Origin: Pseudomonas caspiana
Lineage (GTDB): Bacteria > Pseudomonadota > Gammaproteobacteria > Pseudomonadales > Pseudomonadaceae
DNA length: 64,000 nucleotides
Assembly (NCBI RefSeq): GCF_002158995.1
Contig: NZ_LOHF01000009.1
Coordinates: 1-64,000 of the forward strand
Direction of reading: 5' to 3'
Shown here: positions 35,707 to 45,475 of the stretch, in pieces
Numbering within the stretch: the first letter of the stretch is position 1
How the letters are laid out: every line of letters begins with the position of its first letter
The notes under the pieces: generated by a model
Told to the model about the DNA's origin: nothing
The model's database searches: none
Seen by the model: the letters and a program-made list of their open reading frames with translations, nothing else
Program-made: the position numbers and the translations under genes

Positions 35707-38541
35707 TCAGGCTTTGTCGCGCAGTAGCAGTGGTTTGAGATAGTGGCCTGTATAGGATTGCTCCATTTGAGACACTTGCTCTGGTGTACCGACCGCAATG
35801 ATTTGACCGCCTTTTGAACCGCCTTCCGGGCCGAGATCCACCAGCCAGTCAGCAGTCTTGATCACGTCCAGATTGTGCTCAATGACGACTACCGTATTGC
35901 CGTGATCACGCAGACGATGCAATACATCCAGCAATTGCTGAATATCCGCGAAGTGCAGACCAGTGGTCGGCTCGTCAAGGATGTACAGCGTTTTGCCGGT
36001 GTCGCGCTTGGACAGCTCACGGGACAGCTTCACCCGTTGAGCCTCACCGCCGGAAAGCGTAGTAGCCGACTGACCCAGCTTAATGTAGGAAAGTCCCACA
36101 TCCATCAAGGTCTGTAGTTTTCGCGCGAGAGCTGGAACCGCATCGAAGAACTCACGTGCTTCCTCAATGGTCATCTCTAATACTTCATGGATGCTCTTGC
36201 CCTTGTATTTGATCTCAAGGGTTTCGCGGTTGTAACGCTTGCTCTTGCACACATCGCACGGCACGTAGATGTCCGGCAGGAAGTGCATCTCAACCTTGAT
36301 CAGGCCATCGCCCTGACACGCCTCACAACGACCGCCTTTGACGTTGAAAGAGAAGCGCCCTGGTCCGTATCCGCGGGAGCGCGACTCTGGTACCCCAGAG
36401 AACAGCTCGCGAATCGGCGTGAACAGACCGGTGTAAGTTGCCGGGTTGGAGCGAGGCGTACGGCCAATCGGGCTTTGATCGATGTCGACGACCTTGTCCA
36501 GGTGCTCCAGGCCTTTGATACTGTCGTGGGTCGCAGCTTCCAGCGTCGTCGCGCCGTTCAGTGCTGTTGCACTGAGCGGGAACAGCGTGTTGTTGATCAG
36601 CGTCGACTTGCCTGAACCCGAAACACCAGTCACGCAGGTCAGCAGGCCGATCGGGATTTCCAGGTCAACGTTACGCAAGTTGTTGCCGCGAGCACCCTTG
36701 AGGGTCAGTGACAACTTCTTGTTACGCGGAGTGCGTTTGGCCGGCACTGCGATCTTCACCCGGCCGGAAAGATACTTGCCGGTGAGTGAGTCGGGGTGCG
36801 ACATGACCTCATCCGGCGTTCCCTCGGCAACGATGTGCCCACCATGCACGCCAGCGCCCGGACCGATATCCACCACATAGTCTGCGAGGCGAATCGCATC
36901 TTCGTCATGCTCGACCACGATCACCGTATTGCCGATGTCACGCAGGTGCTTGAGCGTCCCCAGCAACCGGTCATTGTCCCGCTGGTGCAGGCCAATCGAA
37001 GGTTCATCGAGGATGTACATCACACCGACGAGCCCCGCACCAATCTGACTGGCCAAACGGATACGCTGGGCTTCACCACCCGAGAGCGTGTCAGCGCTGC
37101 GATCTAGCGTCAGGTAATCAAGACCGACGTTAACCAGGAACTCGAGACGCTCGCGAATCTCTTTAAGAATCTTGTCGGCGATTTCACCCCGACGTCCGGT
37201 CAGTTTCAGCTCACCGAAATAGTCGGTTGCATCACCGATTGGCATGTTCGTAACGGCAGGCAGTGTCTTCTCGCCAACCCATACGTGGCGAGCCTCGCGA
37301 CGCAAGCGTGTCCCGCGGCAATCCGGGCACGGCTGCGTGCCGAGAAACTTGGCCAGCTCTTCGCGCACGGTCGCCGATTCGGTTTCCCGATAACGACGTT
37401 CGAGGTTGGGCACGATGCCTTCGAACGGGTGAGCACGTTTGACGATGTCTCCACGATCGTTGAGATAGCGGAAGTCGACATTCTGCGAGCCACTGCCGTT
37501 TAGCAGGGTTTTCTGAATGTCGTTGGGCAGTTCCTTGAACGGCACTTCCAGACTGAAATCGTAATGCTTGGCCAACGAGCCGAGCATCTGGAAGTAATAC
37601 ACGTTGCGCCTGTCCCAGCCGCGTATCGCGCCTTCGGCCAGAGTCAATTCGGCATTTACCAGACGCTTGATATCGAAAAACTGCTTCACGCCCAGACCGT
37701 CGCACGTCGGACATGCACCGGCGGGGTTGTTGAAGGAAAACAGTTTGGGTTCCAGTTCGCTGATGGCGTGACCGCAGATCGGGCAGGCGAAGCGGGCGGA
37801 GAAAATCATCTCTTCGCCGGGTTCATCATCCATTGGCGCGACCCAGGCGATACCGTCAGCCAGTTTAAGCGCAGTCTCAAAGGACTCTGCCAGACGCTGT
37901 TGCAGATCCGCACGCACCTTGAAGCGATCGACAACGACATCGATGGAGTGCTTCTTCTGCTTATCCAGTTTTGGCAGTTCATCGAGTTCACACAGACGAC
38001 CATCGACGCGAGCGCGGACGAAGCCTTGAGCACGAAGCTCTTCGAACACCGACAAGTGTTCGCCTTTGCGTTCGCGAACCACTGGCGCCAACAGCATCAG
38101 CTTGCTGCCTTCAGGTTGCGCCATAACCAGATCAACCATCTGGCTGACGGTTTGCGCTTCCAGCGGAATGTCATGATCCGGGCAACGTGGCTGGCCGACA
38201 CGGGCGTAGAGAAGGCGCAGGTAGTCGTAAATCTCGGTGATCGTGCCCACGGTTGAGCGCGGGTTATGGGATGTCGATTTTTGCTCGATGGAAATTGCCG
38301 GCGACAGGCCTTCGATGGTGTCGACGTCCGGTTTTTCCATCATTGAAAGGAATTGCCGGGCATACGCGGACAGCGATTCGACGTAGCGCCGTTGCCCTTC
38401 AGCGTACAGCGTGTCAAACGCCAGCGATGATTTGCCAGAACCGGACAACCCGGTGATGACGATCAGCTTGTCGCGTGGCAGTGTCAGGTCAATGTTTTTC
38501 AGGTTGTGGGTTCGGGCCCCACGAATCAGGATCTTGTCCAA
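35707..38541 (-). CDS. uvrA: Excinuclease ABC subunit A
   Basis: UvrA finds DNA damage and loads UvrB in nucleotide excision repair. The 944 residues carry two ABC ATPase modules with Walker [10 protein letters not shown] and GVSGSGKST, signature regions [14 protein letters not shown] and [14 protein letters not shown], and zinc-binding pairs such as CPICG...CPTCDG and CEACQGDG...[11 protein letters not shown] chose TTG at 38541, giving (M)[15 protein letters not shown], the conserved N-terminus; an in-frame upstream ATG adds 22 unlike residues. I saw no convincing LexA box upstream. It is divergent from the MFS gene. Confidence 0.97.
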   Translation of the reverse strand: MDKILIRGARTHNLKNIDLTLPRDKLIVITGLSGSGKSSLAFDTLYAEGQRRYVESLSAYARQFLSMMEKPDVDTIEGLSPAISIEQKSTSHNPRSTVGTITEIYDYLRLLYARVGQPRCPDHDIPLEAQTVSQMVDLVMAQPEGSKLMLLAPVVRERKGEHLSVFEELRAQGFVRARVDGRLCELDELPKLDKQKKHSIDVVVDRFKVRADLQQRLAESFETALKLADGIAWVAPMDDEPGEEMIFSARFACPICGHAISELEPKLFSFNNPAGACPTCDGLGVKQFFDIKRLVNAELTLAEGAIRGWDRRNVYYFQMLGSLAKHYDFSLEVPFKELPNDIQKTLLNGSGSQNVDFRYLNDRGDIVKRAHPFEGIVPNLERRYRETESATVREELAKFLGTQPCPDCRGTRLRREARHVWVGEKTLPAVTNMPIGDATDYFGELKLTGRRGEIADKILKEIRERLEFLVNVGLDYLTLDRSADTLSGGEAQRIRLASQIGAGLVGVMYILDEPSIGLHQRDNDRLLGTLKHLRDIGNTVIVVEHDEDAIRLADYVVDIGPGAGVHGGHIVAEGTPDEVMSHPDSLTGKYLSGRVKIAVPAKRTPRNKKLSLTLKGARGNNLRNVDLEIPIGLLTCVTGVSGSGKSTLINNTLFPLSATALNGATTLEAATHDSIKGLEHLDKVVDIDQSPIGRTPRSNPATYTGLFTPIRELFSGVPESRSRGYGPGRFSFNVKGGRCEACQGDGLIKVEMHFLPDIYVPCDVCKSKRYNRETLEIKYKGKSIHEVLEMTIEEAREFFDAVPALARKLQTLMDVGLSYIKLGQSATTLSGGEAQRVKLSRELSKRDTGKTLYILDEPTTGLHFADIQQLLDVLHRLRDHGNTVVVIEHNLDVIKTADWLVDLGPEGGSKGGQIIAVGTPEQVSQMEQSYTGHYLKPLLLRDKA

Positions 38542-38695
38542 AATGGCCTCGCACGGCGGGCGTCGAAAACGTAGGAGTATACGGACAAATACTGGATGGA
38601 TGCACACTATCTAGTCAGCTGTCCTCACCTTAAATGAAGACTGTGTCATCTAGGCGTGTCATAGCGTCGCGATATACCCCGTCAATCGATGGGAC

Positions 38696-38704
38696 TGGTA
38701 GAAT
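38696..38704 (+). promoter_or_regulatory. Possible extended -10 promoter of the YajR-like gene
   Basis: TGGTAGAAT (TGn plus TAGAAT at 38699-38704) lies 28 bp before the ATG, with no clear -35. It fits an extended -10 promoter in the 190-bp gap divergent from uvrA. Confidence 0.35.
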
Positions 38705-38731
38705 CGCCGCCGGTTCACACGAGGTTTTTCC

Positions 38732-40126
38732 ATGCACGATCCCTACAGCGAGCGAATGAGCGGCGGCGAGACCCGCGCGGCAGGCGGTCTTGCGCTGGTG
38801 TTTGCTTTTCGCATGCTCGGCATGTTCATGGTCCTGCCGGTGCTGGCGACCTATGGCATGGACCTGGCTGGGGCGAGCCCGGCGCTTATCGGTCTCGCAA
38901 TCGGCGCTTATGGCCTGACTCAGGCGTTCCTGCAGATTCCCTTCGGAATTATTTCCGACCGCATCGGGCGGCGTCCGGTTATCTATTTTGGTTTGATCAT
39001 TTTCGCCCTGGGCAGCGTACTGGCAGCGAGTGCGGATTCGATATGGGGCATCATCGCCGGACGCATCCTGCAGGGTGCCGGTGCGATCTCCGCAGCGGTT
39101 ATGGCGCTACTTTCGGACCTGACGCGCGAACAACACCGTACCAAGGCCATGGCCATGATCGGCATGACCATTGGCCTGTCGTTTGCGGTTGCTATGGTTG
39201 TAGGGCCAATACTGACCAGCGCGTTCGGCTTGTCCGGCTTGTTCCTTGCCACTGGCGCAATGGCTTTGCTGGGGATTTTGATCGTCGCTTTTGTGGTGCC
39301 CAAAAATACCGGCACGCTGCAGCACCGTGAATCGGGTGTTGCACGTCAGGCTTTAGGGCCGACCTTGCGTCACCCGGATCTTCTTCGACTGGATTTGGGT
39401 ATCTTCGTGTTGCACGCGATGCTCATGTCAAGCTTCGTGGCCTTGCCGCTGGCGCTGGTGACAAAGGCCGGTTTGCCCAAGGAAGAGCACTGGTGGGTCT
39501 ACCTTACGGCGCTGCTGATCTCATTTTTCGCAATGATTCCCTTCATCATTTATGGTGAGAAAAAACGTCAGATGAAACGTGTGCTCATCGGTGCAGTCAC
39601 CGTATTGATGCTCACTGAACTATTCTTCTGGGAGTTTGGAGACACGTTACGAGCACTGGTCATCGGGACAGTGGTATTCTTCGTCGCGTTCAACCTGCTG
39701 GAAGCGTCTTTGCCGTCGTTAATCAGCAAAGTATCACCGGCTGGCGGAAAAGGTACGGCGATGGGGGTTTATTCCACCAGCCAGTTCCTTGGTTCGGCCG
39801 CAGGTGGGATACTCGGCGGCTGGTTGTTCCAGCATGGCGGGCTCGACGTGGTCTTCCTTGGTGGTGCTGCGATGGCCGCCATCTGGCTAGCGGTTGCAGT
39901 AACCATGCGTGAGCCGCCTTACGTGACGAGCCTGCGTCTGCCCTTGTCGCCTGAAGCCCTGCGTGAGGCTGGCCTGGCAGAGAGACTCAAGGCCGTAGAA
40001 GGCGTAACGGATGCAGTGGTGGTCGCCGAAGAAAGCGCCATCTATATCAAATTGGATACAGAACTATTGGATCGCGCGTCACTGGAGCGGATGATCAACC
40101 CAGCCGCCCAAGCGTGCGAAGCCTAG
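38732..40126 (+). CDS. MFS transporter, YajR-like
   Basis: A 12-helix major facilitator protein of 464 residues. It shows the MFS motif A region GIISDRIGRRPVIYFGL between helices 2 and 3 and AGRILQGAGAISAAVMALLS in helix 4. After the last helix (about residue 395) comes a soluble C-terminal domain of about 65 residues (LKAVEGVTDAVVVAEESAIY), like the ferredoxin-fold domain of E. coli YajR. The substrate is unknown. The position between uvrA and ssb matches PA4233 in P. aeruginosa. ssb follows after 9 bp, so the two are probably co-transcribed. Confidence 0.88.
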   Translation: MHDPYSERMSGGETRAAGGLALVFAFRMLGMFMVLPVLATYGMDLAGASPALIGLAIGAYGLTQAFLQIPFGIISDRIGRRPVIYFGLIIFALGSVLAASADSIWGIIAGRILQGAGAISAAVMALLSDLTREQHRTKAMAMIGMTIGLSFAVAMVVGPILTSAFGLSGLFLATGAMALLGILIVAFVVPKNTGTLQHRESGVARQALGPTLRHPDLLRLDLGIFVLHAMLMSSFVALPLALVTKAGLPKEEHWWVYLTALLISFFAMIPFIIYGEKKRQMKRVLIGAVTVLMLTELFFWEFGDTLRALVIGTVVFFVAFNLLEASLPSLISKVSPAGGKGTAMGVYSTSQFLGSAAGGILGGWLFQHGGLDVVFLGGAAMAAIWLAVAVTMREPPYVTSLRLPLSPEALREAGLAERLKAVEGVTDAVVVAEESAIYIKLDTELLDRASLERMINPAAQACEA

Positions 40127-40135
40127 GAGAACGTT

Positions 40136-40672
40136 ATGGCCCGTGGGGTTAACAAAGTTATATTGGTCGGCACATGCGGCCAGGATCCCGAAGTTCGCTA
40201 CCTGCCTAACGGTAATGCCGTGACCAACCTGAGTCTGGCAACCAGCGAACAGTGGACTGACAAACAGACCGGTCAGAAAGTCGAAAAGACTGAATGGCAC
40301 CGTGTGTCGATGTTCGGCAAAGTTGCCGAAATCGCTGGCGAATACCTGCGCAAGGGTTCCCAGGTGTACATCGAAGGCAAGCTGCAGACCCGCGAGTGGG
40401 AAAAAGACGGTATCAAGCGTTACACGACTGAAATCGTCGTCGACATGCAGGGCACCATGCAACTGCTGGGCGGCCGTCCACAAAACGACGGTGCTCCTCA
40501 AGGCCAAGGTGGCGGTGGTTATCAAAACTCCGCTCCACGTCCTCAGCAGTCGCGTCCACAACAGTCCGCGCCACAGCAGCAGCCACAACGCGAATCCCGT
40601 CCGGCTCCACAGCAACAAGCGCCACAGCCGGCCGCCGATTTCGACAGCTTTGATGACGATATCCCGTTCTAG
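40136..40672 (+). CDS. ssb: Single-stranded DNA-binding protein
   Basis: SSB coats single-stranded DNA and recruits repair and replication partners. The 178 residues contain an N-terminal OB fold (about 1-110; [40 protein letters not shown]), a disordered linker rich in Gln, Pro and Gly (about 115-165), and the acidic tip DSFDDDIPF that binds partner proteins. GGAG lies 6 bp before ATG at 40136. Confidence 0.97.
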   Translation: MARGVNKVILVGTCGQDPEVRYLPNGNAVTNLSLATSEQWTDKQTGQKVEKTEWHRVSMFGKVAEIAGEYLRKGSQVYIEGKLQTREWEKDGIKRYTTEIVVDMQGTMQLLGGRPQNDGAPQGQGGGGYQNSAPRPQQSRPQQSAPQQQPQRESRPAPQQQAPQPAADFDSFDDDIPF

Positions 40673-40704
40673 GATATCTCTGGCTTAGCCTGTGCCCGTT
40701 GCCT

Positions 40705-40739
40705 AAAAGCCCCGAAAGCGTTGCTCTCGGGGCTTTTTT
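40705..40739. terminator. Bidirectional terminator after ssb
   Basis: AAAAGCCCCGA/TCGGGGCTTTT stem (one inner mismatch, then AGC/GCT) with a GTT loop and a T-run. It lies between ssb (+) and the convergent transporter gene (-). Confidence 0.88.
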
Positions 40740-40768
40740 ATAGGGCGTCATCCGGCGTTTTTTTGTTT

Positions 40769-42133
40769 TTACTCTATTGATTTGCTGTGCCTGCGAGTCG
40801 CTCTTGAAAGTGCGGGGCGAAGCAAGTCCGTGCCCGTTTGTTCTGGCCGCTGCATTTTCCCATCGGCCTCTTTACCAAGCCTCCATCCCAGATAGCCCCA
40901 CAGTAGAGCGCAGGCGGCACCGACCACTGCCACCAGTCCGGCTCCTTGGCCGAGCATGTCCAATACGCTTTTGGCCCAACCGCTGAGAGCGTCACCGGCG
41001 CGATAGACAATCGTATCAATGACATTTTTTGCCTTGTACTTACTCTCGGCGTCCAAGGGCGCAAATAGCATTTCCCGACCGGGTCGAACGAAGGCGTATT
41101 CGCCGATACGGCGCACGATCATCAGCGTTGCGAGCATTCCAAAACTCGACGCCAGCGCCAGACCGACGAAGCCGATGCACATCAACAATGGCACGATCGC
41201 CAGCAGGACCCGCACGCCCAGCCTTTGCGCGATGCGACCGGTTAGAAATATCTGCGAGAGAAGTGCCCCAGCCTGAACAATCAGGTCAATGGTGCCGAAC
41301 ACCCGGATTTGCTCTTGCCTGTTCGGGAACAGCTCGGCTACCAAACGTGCCTGCTCAAAATAGAGAAAAGTGGTAACGGTGGCCAACAGAATCACGAAAC
41401 CAGCAATCCCCAGCAGATAGGGCGATTGCAGTACGCGGGTGATGCCGCTAAAGGGATTACCGGGCAATGGTTTGCGCGTGCTTTCAACTGCCGCCGCACC
41501 GGGTCGGCCAGCGCCGCTGATTTCCCGCCAGCGCATCAGTGAAAACTTGAGGGTTAGCGCGATGCCCAACAACAGTCCGGCCAGGAGTATCAGCCCCGAC
41601 TCGCCGATGCTCTTGACCAGTAACGCACTGAGGGCCGGGCCAACCAGACCGCCGACACTCGCACCTGCAGCGATGAAGGCAAACAGGCGCTTGGCCTGAG
41701 CGCCGTCAAACACATCCGCCATCAGGCTCCACGCGACCGAGACGACAAACAGGTTGTAGACCGATATCCACACATAGAACAGGCGGGCCATCCAGATGCT
41801 TTCGCCATATGACTGGAACAGCGCAGCGAAAATCAGCAGGTTCACGCAGAAAAATCCGTAAACCCAGTCGATGAAATGCAGGCGCGGAACCCTGGAACTG
41901 AGCCACGCGAACAGAGGAACAGCCGCGAGCATGACGAAGAAGGTCGCGGTAAACAGCCACTGCAGATTTTCTACGCCCGCCGAAATACCCATGGACTCGC
42001 GAATGGGGCGCAGCATGAAGTAGCCGGTAAACAGGCAGAAAAATAATAGAAAACCAGACAGCGCAGGACGCAGTTCCTGATCCTCGGCATTGATAGTGGC
42101 GCTCAGACGGTGCAAGACAGAGGATGTGCTCAT
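40769..42133 (-). CDS. Multi-helix transporter of the ATP/ADP (NTP/NDP) translocase-like MFS group
   Basis: A membrane protein of 454 residues with about 12 hydrophobic segments. The first loop carries FMLRPIRESMGISAGVENLQ, a motif I associate with Npt-type nucleotide transporter relatives in free-living bacteria. The substrate in non-parasitic species is not known. I took ATG at 42133 with AGGAGC 6 bp upstream, giving MSTSSVLHRLSATINAEDQE; the frame stays open further upstream but loses coding character. It lies 55 bp downstream of the SDR gene on the same strand, with a 10-bp perfect hairpin between. Confidence 0.7.
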   Translation of the reverse strand: MSTSSVLHRLSATINAEDQELRPALSGFLLFFCLFTGYFMLRPIRESMGISAGVENLQWLFTATFFVMLAAVPLFAWLSSRVPRLHFIDWVYGFFCVNLLIFAALFQSYGESIWMARLFYVWISVYNLFVVSVAWSLMADVFDGAQAKRLFAFIAAGASVGGLVGPALSALLVKSIGESGLILLAGLLLGIALTLKFSLMRWREISGAGRPGAAAVESTRKPLPGNPFSGITRVLQSPYLLGIAGFVILLATVTTFLYFEQARLVAELFPNRQEQIRVFGTIDLIVQAGALLSQIFLTGRIAQRLGVRVLLAIVPLLMCIGFVGLALASSFGMLATLMIVRRIGEYAFVRPGREMLFAPLDAESKYKAKNVIDTIVYRAGDALSGWAKSVLDMLGQGAGLVAVVGAACALLWGYLGWRLGKEADGKMQRPEQTGTDLLRPALSRATRRHSKSIE

Positions 42134-42157
42134 AGATGCTCCTGAAACGTGAGGGGC

Positions 42158-42183
42158 GAGACACGGGCGCATACCCGTGTCTC
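42158..42183 (-). repeat. Perfect inverted repeat between the SDR and transporter genes
   Basis: A 10-bp perfect stem GAGACACGGG/CCCGTGTCTC (42158-42167 and 42174-42183) with a CGCATA loop sits in the 55-bp gap. On the - strand no T-run follows, so it may be an RNA-stability hairpin or operator rather than a terminator. Confidence 0.6.
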
Positions 42184-42188
42184 TGCAT

Positions 42189-43244
42189 TCAGGGGTAGGT
42201 AACGCCGGTGAGGCGTTCCGAAAGTTGCCAGAGTTTTGCCACGTCTTCTTGAGCTGCAGCGGCTTGGGGGACTGTCGCAAATCCCAAGGGGCCGCGTTTT
42301 TCCTCTTCGCCGATTGGCCCGTAATACGTACCTCCAACGGCCTGTGGCGCGGTAGCGGCATACAGTGACGACAACGCACCTTGTGCCGCTGAATGATATT
42401 TTTCGCGGTCCTTAGCCCACTCGTGGCCGAATTTACTGTCCAGACCTGGGCCACGTGCAATCAACTCAGTCACCGCTACACCTGGGTGCACCGCTATGCT
42501 GCGAACACCCCAGTTGTTGGCGTCACTGCGCCGTTGCAACTCAAAAGCCCACTTGAGCACCGCCAGCTTGGATTGTGCGTAGGTGGCGAAGGGGTTGTAA
42601 TTTTGTTCGGACTGCAGGTCTTGGTAATTGATCTGGCCGCGAGCAGCGGCGATGCTCGACAGGCTCACGACTCGGGCGTCATCGCTCTGCCGTAGCAAAG
42701 GCATCAACAAGCCTGTCAGCGCAAAGGGCCCTAGATAGTTGGTTGCCAGTTGCAGTTCAAGGCCATCTGCAGATGTACCCCGTTGTGGTGGCGACATGAT
42801 TGCGGCGTTGTTGATTAATACGTCGAGCCGCGACAACCGGCCTTTGAGACGATCAGCAAGGCTGCGAACCGAGTCCAGGTTGGCCAGGTCCACCGTTTCG
42901 AACTGCACGCTGGCGTTTGGGACTTCCTGACGTATGCGGGTGATCGTTTCTTCGCCGCGCTCGGGATTACGCGCGGCAATGATCACTTGAGCGCCAGCAC
43001 GGGAAAGGGCCAATGCGTCCTCGTAACCCATACCGCTGGTGCCGCCGGTAATCAGAATGATTCGGCCTCTCTGCGAGGGTATGTCGGCTGCGGTCCAGTC
43101 AGGTTTCGGCGGGACCCGGCTGGCGGCCTCAACGGTGACGGCTCCCGCCATAGCCAAGCCCGCTACCAGCGTTTTGGTCATGTTCATGAGTTGGCGCGCG
43201 ATACTCGTAGTGCCGGTTTCAAAAGCGTTGGTTGTGCTCCACAT
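42189..43244 (-). CDS. Short-chain dehydrogenase/reductase with an N-terminal hydrophobic segment
   Basis: A Rossmann-fold oxidoreductase of 351 residues: TGGTSGMG cofactor motif, NNAA, and the YAQSK catalytic pair (YxxxK). It resembles the retinol-dehydrogenase/WW-oxidoreductase-like SDR group. The N-terminus has an unusual stretch, MTKTLVAGLAMAGAVTVEAA, that looks like a signal peptide or membrane anchor, rare for an NAD(P)-dependent SDR. ATG at 43244 is preceded by AGGA at 7 bp. It is divergent from a LysR gene that probably controls it. Confidence 0.85.
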   Translation of the reverse strand: MWSTTNAFETGTTSIARQLMNMTKTLVAGLAMAGAVTVEAASRVPPKPDWTAADIPSQRGRIILITGGTSGMGYEDALALSRAGAQVIIAARNPERGEETITRIRQEVPNASVQFETVDLANLDSVRSLADRLKGRLSRLDVLINNAAIMSPPQRGTSADGLELQLATNYLGPFALTGLLMPLLRQSDDARVVSLSSIAAARGQINYQDLQSEQNYNPFATYAQSKLAVLKWAFELQRRSDANNWGVRSIAVHPGVAVTELIARGPGLDSKFGHEWAKDREKYHSAAQGALSSLYAATAPQAVGGTYYGPIGEEEKRGPLGFATVPQAAAAQEDVAKLWQLSERLTGVTYP

Positions 43245-43310
43245 GTCGGTGTCCTGGTCGTCGTTTAAAGGGTATGACCGACTTCCAGACAGGCAATCGA
43301 TCGACGGGGA

Positions 43311-43379
43311 CAATTATCACCGTACGGTGTGGTCTGGATAATCCGGGTAGCGGTGGACGGGTCGTACGGGCAGTCGTAC
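43311..43379. promoter_or_regulatory. Divergent promoter/operator between the SDR and LysR genes
   Basis: A perfect 12-bp palindrome CACCGTACGGTG (43318-43329) is flanked by ATTATC and GATAAT, giving possible -10 boxes in both directions. GTCGTAC is repeated at 43361-43367 and 43373-43379. The cluster of CGTAC motifs is a plausible operator for the LysR protein, but the canonical T-N11-A spacing is not clear. Confidence 0.5.
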
Positions 43380-43405
43380 AGTTGAAGACCAACAAAGGAG
43401 GCGTC

Positions 43406-44332
43406 ATGCGTCAACCCAACCTGAGTGATATGGCGGTTTTTGCCACTGTGGTCGAGTTCGGAGGTTTCAGGGCGGCAGCACAGAAATGTGGGATTTCTGC
43501 GTCATCACTGAGTGATTGCATGCGTCGCCTGGAGCGCGAGGTGGGGGTGCGTTTGCTGAATCGAACGACTCGCAGCGTTACCCCTACAGCCGCTGGCGAG
43601 CGTTTGCTTGAGCGCTTGCGCCCGGCGCTTGATGAGATTGGCGCAGCGTTCAACGATCTGGATGATGAGTTCCAGCGCCCGGTGGGCAATTTGAAGCTGA
43701 ACGTGCCGGTCCCGGTAGCACGCTATTTGATGCCCGATCTGCTGAGTCGTTTTCTCAGGCTTTACCCTGGCGTGAATGTCGAGGTGACCATGGAGAATAC
43801 GTTTATTGATGTCATTGCGGCAGGGTATGACGCCGGTGTTCGTTATGAGGAGAGCCTGGCTAAAGACATGATTGCGATACCCATAGGCCCACGTCGGCAA
43901 CGCTTCGTCGCCGCTGCTGCACCGGCCTATCTGGCTGCCCGTGGAACCCCTCTGCATCCCTCGCAACTGACGGATCATGACTTGCTTGGCCACCGTTTTG
44001 AAAGCGGTAAAGTCGGGATCTTCGAGTTTGAAAAAGAAGGCAGAACGTTGCGTATTCCACCCAATGGGCAGCTGTTGACCTCTTCTCATGATCTCAAGAT
44101 CAGCGCCGCCATTAATGGATTTGGCATCGTCTATACCTTCGAGGATTTCATCCGCGAGCCTCTTTCGGATGGGCGCCTGACGCCTGTGCTTCAAGATTGG
44201 TGGCAGTCTTTCGACGGCCCCTATCTTTATTATCACGGGCGTCGCCATATGCCCTCACCGCTAAGGGCCTTCGTCGATTTTATAAAGGATCAGACACCCG
44301 CTGAAATGTCGGGCAATAGCCTGATCGACTGA
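43406..44332 (+). CDS. LysR-family transcriptional regulator
   Basis: The 308 residues have an N-terminal winged helix-turn-helix (about 1-60: LSDMAVFATVVEFGGFRAAA, then SASSLSDCMRRLEREVGVRL and LNRTTRSVTPT) and a C-terminal periplasmic-binding-like effector domain. It belongs to the CrgA/AaeR-like subgroup by the VPVPVARYLMPDLLSRFL pattern. ATG at 43406 has a strong AAAGGAGG 4-5 bp upstream. It is divergent from the SDR gene, the usual arrangement for a LysR regulator and its target. Its stop directly abuts the stop of the convergent DUF1348 gene, with no terminator visible. Confidence 0.93.
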   Translation: MRQPNLSDMAVFATVVEFGGFRAAAQKCGISASSLSDCMRRLEREVGVRLLNRTTRSVTPTAAGERLLERLRPALDEIGAAFNDLDDEFQRPVGNLKLNVPVPVARYLMPDLLSRFLRLYPGVNVEVTMENTFIDVIAAGYDAGVRYEESLAKDMIAIPIGPRRQRFVAAAAPAYLAARGTPLHPSQLTDHDLLGHRFESGKVGIFEFEKEGRTLRIPPNGQLLTSSHDLKISAAINGFGIVYTFEDFIREPLSDGRLTPVLQDWWQSFDGPYLYYHGRRHMPSPLRAFVDFIKDQTPAEMSGNSLID

Positions 44333-44812
44333 TTACAAGCCCAACTCCGACAACCCCGGATGATCATCCGGACGCCGTCCCAGCGGCCAGTAAAACTTGC
44401 GCTCTGACTCTTTGATCGGCATGTCGTTGATGCAGGCGAAGCGGTTGGCCATCAGGCCATTTGCGTCGAACTCCCAGTTCTCGTTGCCATACGAGCGGAA
44501 CCAGTTGCCTGAGTCGTCGTGCCATTCGTAGGCGTAGCGCACGGCGATGCGGTTATCGGTGAAGGCCCACAATTCTTTGATCAACCGGTAATCCAGCTCT
44601 TTGGCCCATTTGCGAGTCAGGAAGGCTTTGGCTTCCTCGCGGTTGGTCGCGAACTCCGCGCGGTTGCGCCATTTGGTGTCCAGTGTGTAGGCCAATGCGA
44701 CTTTTTCGGGATCGCGACCATTCCAGCCATCCTCGGCCAGACGGGCTTTCTGGATTGCAGACTCCCGAGTAAAGGGCGGCAAAGGCGGGCGGGTTTCAGT
44801 GCTGGATGACAT
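44333..44812 (-). CDS. NTF2/SnoaL-like protein of the DUF1348 family
   Basis: A small soluble protein of 159 residues. The pattern [30 protein letters not shown] and [20 protein letters not shown] is typical of DUF1348 proteins with the cone-shaped NTF2 fold. No catalytic role is established; members are often found beside TetR regulators and redox enzymes. It begins 25 bp after the TetR gene on the same strand, so it is probably the TetR-controlled gene. Confidence 0.85.
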   Translation of the reverse strand: MSSSTETRPPLPPFTRESAIQKARLAEDGWNGRDPEKVALAYTLDTKWRNRAEFATNREEAKAFLTRKWAKELDYRLIKELWAFTDNRIAVRYAYEWHDDSGNWFRSYGNENWEFDANGLMANRFACINDMPIKESERKFYWPLGRRPDDHPGLSELGL

Positions 44813-44837
44813 GGCAAAACCTCCGAACAGTGGATGA

Positions 44838-45431
44838 TCAGTTTGCAGGCGGAGCAGGATTTTTCAGGGCAGACTTCAAGAGTACTTGCGCCATGTCGCG
44901 GGCGCTGTCAGCGGCATTGTGGTCGCCCATCACCAGGGCGAGGGTGATAGCGCCGTCGATCAGGATCAGCAGTTGTTTGGCCAGCGCTTCGGGCTGCTCG
45001 ATGTCCAATTGCTGGGACAGCTCCAGCGCGTAGTCAAAAAGCTTCTGCTTGTGAGCTTTTGCCAACTGCCGGATTGGATCTTCAGCGTCGCCGATCTCAC
45101 CCGCCGTGTTGATAAATGCGCAGCCACGGAAGCCTTCCGATTCAAACCAGCCCTTGAGCACCGTAAACATTTCAAGAATTCGCGCTTCAGGGCTTGTGGC
45201 CTTAGCGGTCTCAGTGCGAAACCAATGCATCCAGCGAACATCGCGCGCGCTCAATGCGTTCACGGCCACGTCTTCTTTGGTAGCGTAATATCGGTAGATG
45301 CTTTTGCGTGCCACGCCGGAGGTACGCACGAGCAAGTCCATGCCCATGGCATGAATTCCGTTGGTGTAGATCAGTTGCTCGGCGGTTTGCAGGATTTTGT
45401 CCTGCACAGCTGTAGTCGATGTCTTGTTCAT
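44838..45431 (-). CDS. TetR-family transcriptional repressor
   Basis: The 197 residues have an N-terminal helix-turn-helix (about 10-57: [20 protein letters not shown], then [16 protein letters not shown]) and a C-terminal ligand domain with [12 protein letters not shown], as in the YcdC/AcrR-like groups with C-terminal domains that sense aromatics or lipids. The ATG at 45431 has no ribosome-binding sequence, and its promoter is so close that the mRNA may be leaderless. A 24-bp perfect palindrome just upstream is its probable operator. The DUF1348 gene follows in the same operon. Confidence 0.92.
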   Translation of the reverse strand: MNKTSTTAVQDKILQTAEQLIYTNGIHAMGMDLLVRTSGVARKSIYRYYATKEDVAVNALSARDVRWMHWFRTETAKATSPEARILEMFTVLKGWFESEGFRGCAFINTAGEIGDAEDPIRQLAKAHKQKLFDYALELSQQLDIEQPEALAKQLLILIDGAITLALVMGDHNAADSARDMAQVLLKSALKNPAPPAN

Positions 45432-45437
45432 GATCAG

Positions 45438-45466
45438 AGGGTAGAACGATCGTTCTACCCTGTCAA
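45438..45466 (-). promoter_or_regulatory. TetR operator overlapping its promoter
   Basis: A perfect 24-bp palindrome (45438-45461; half-site AGGGTAGAACGA, centre between 45449 and 45450) overlaps a - strand promoter: -35 TTGACA at 45466-45461, a 17-bp spacer and -10 TACCCT at 45443-45438. The palindrome therefore covers the spacer and -10. Repressor binding would block RNA polymerase, so self-repression is very likely. Confidence 0.85.
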
Positions 45467-45475
45467 TCGTATCGC

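Noticed and set aside
38542..38731. LexA/SOS box upstream of uvrA
   Set aside because: I found CTG and CAG triplets but none with the CTG-N10-CAG spacing and the TATA-rich centre.
42134..42460. Long N-terminal extension of the transporter
   Set aside because: It would overlap the SDR gene end; the ATG at 42133 has a good AGGAGC site and leads directly into the membrane protein.
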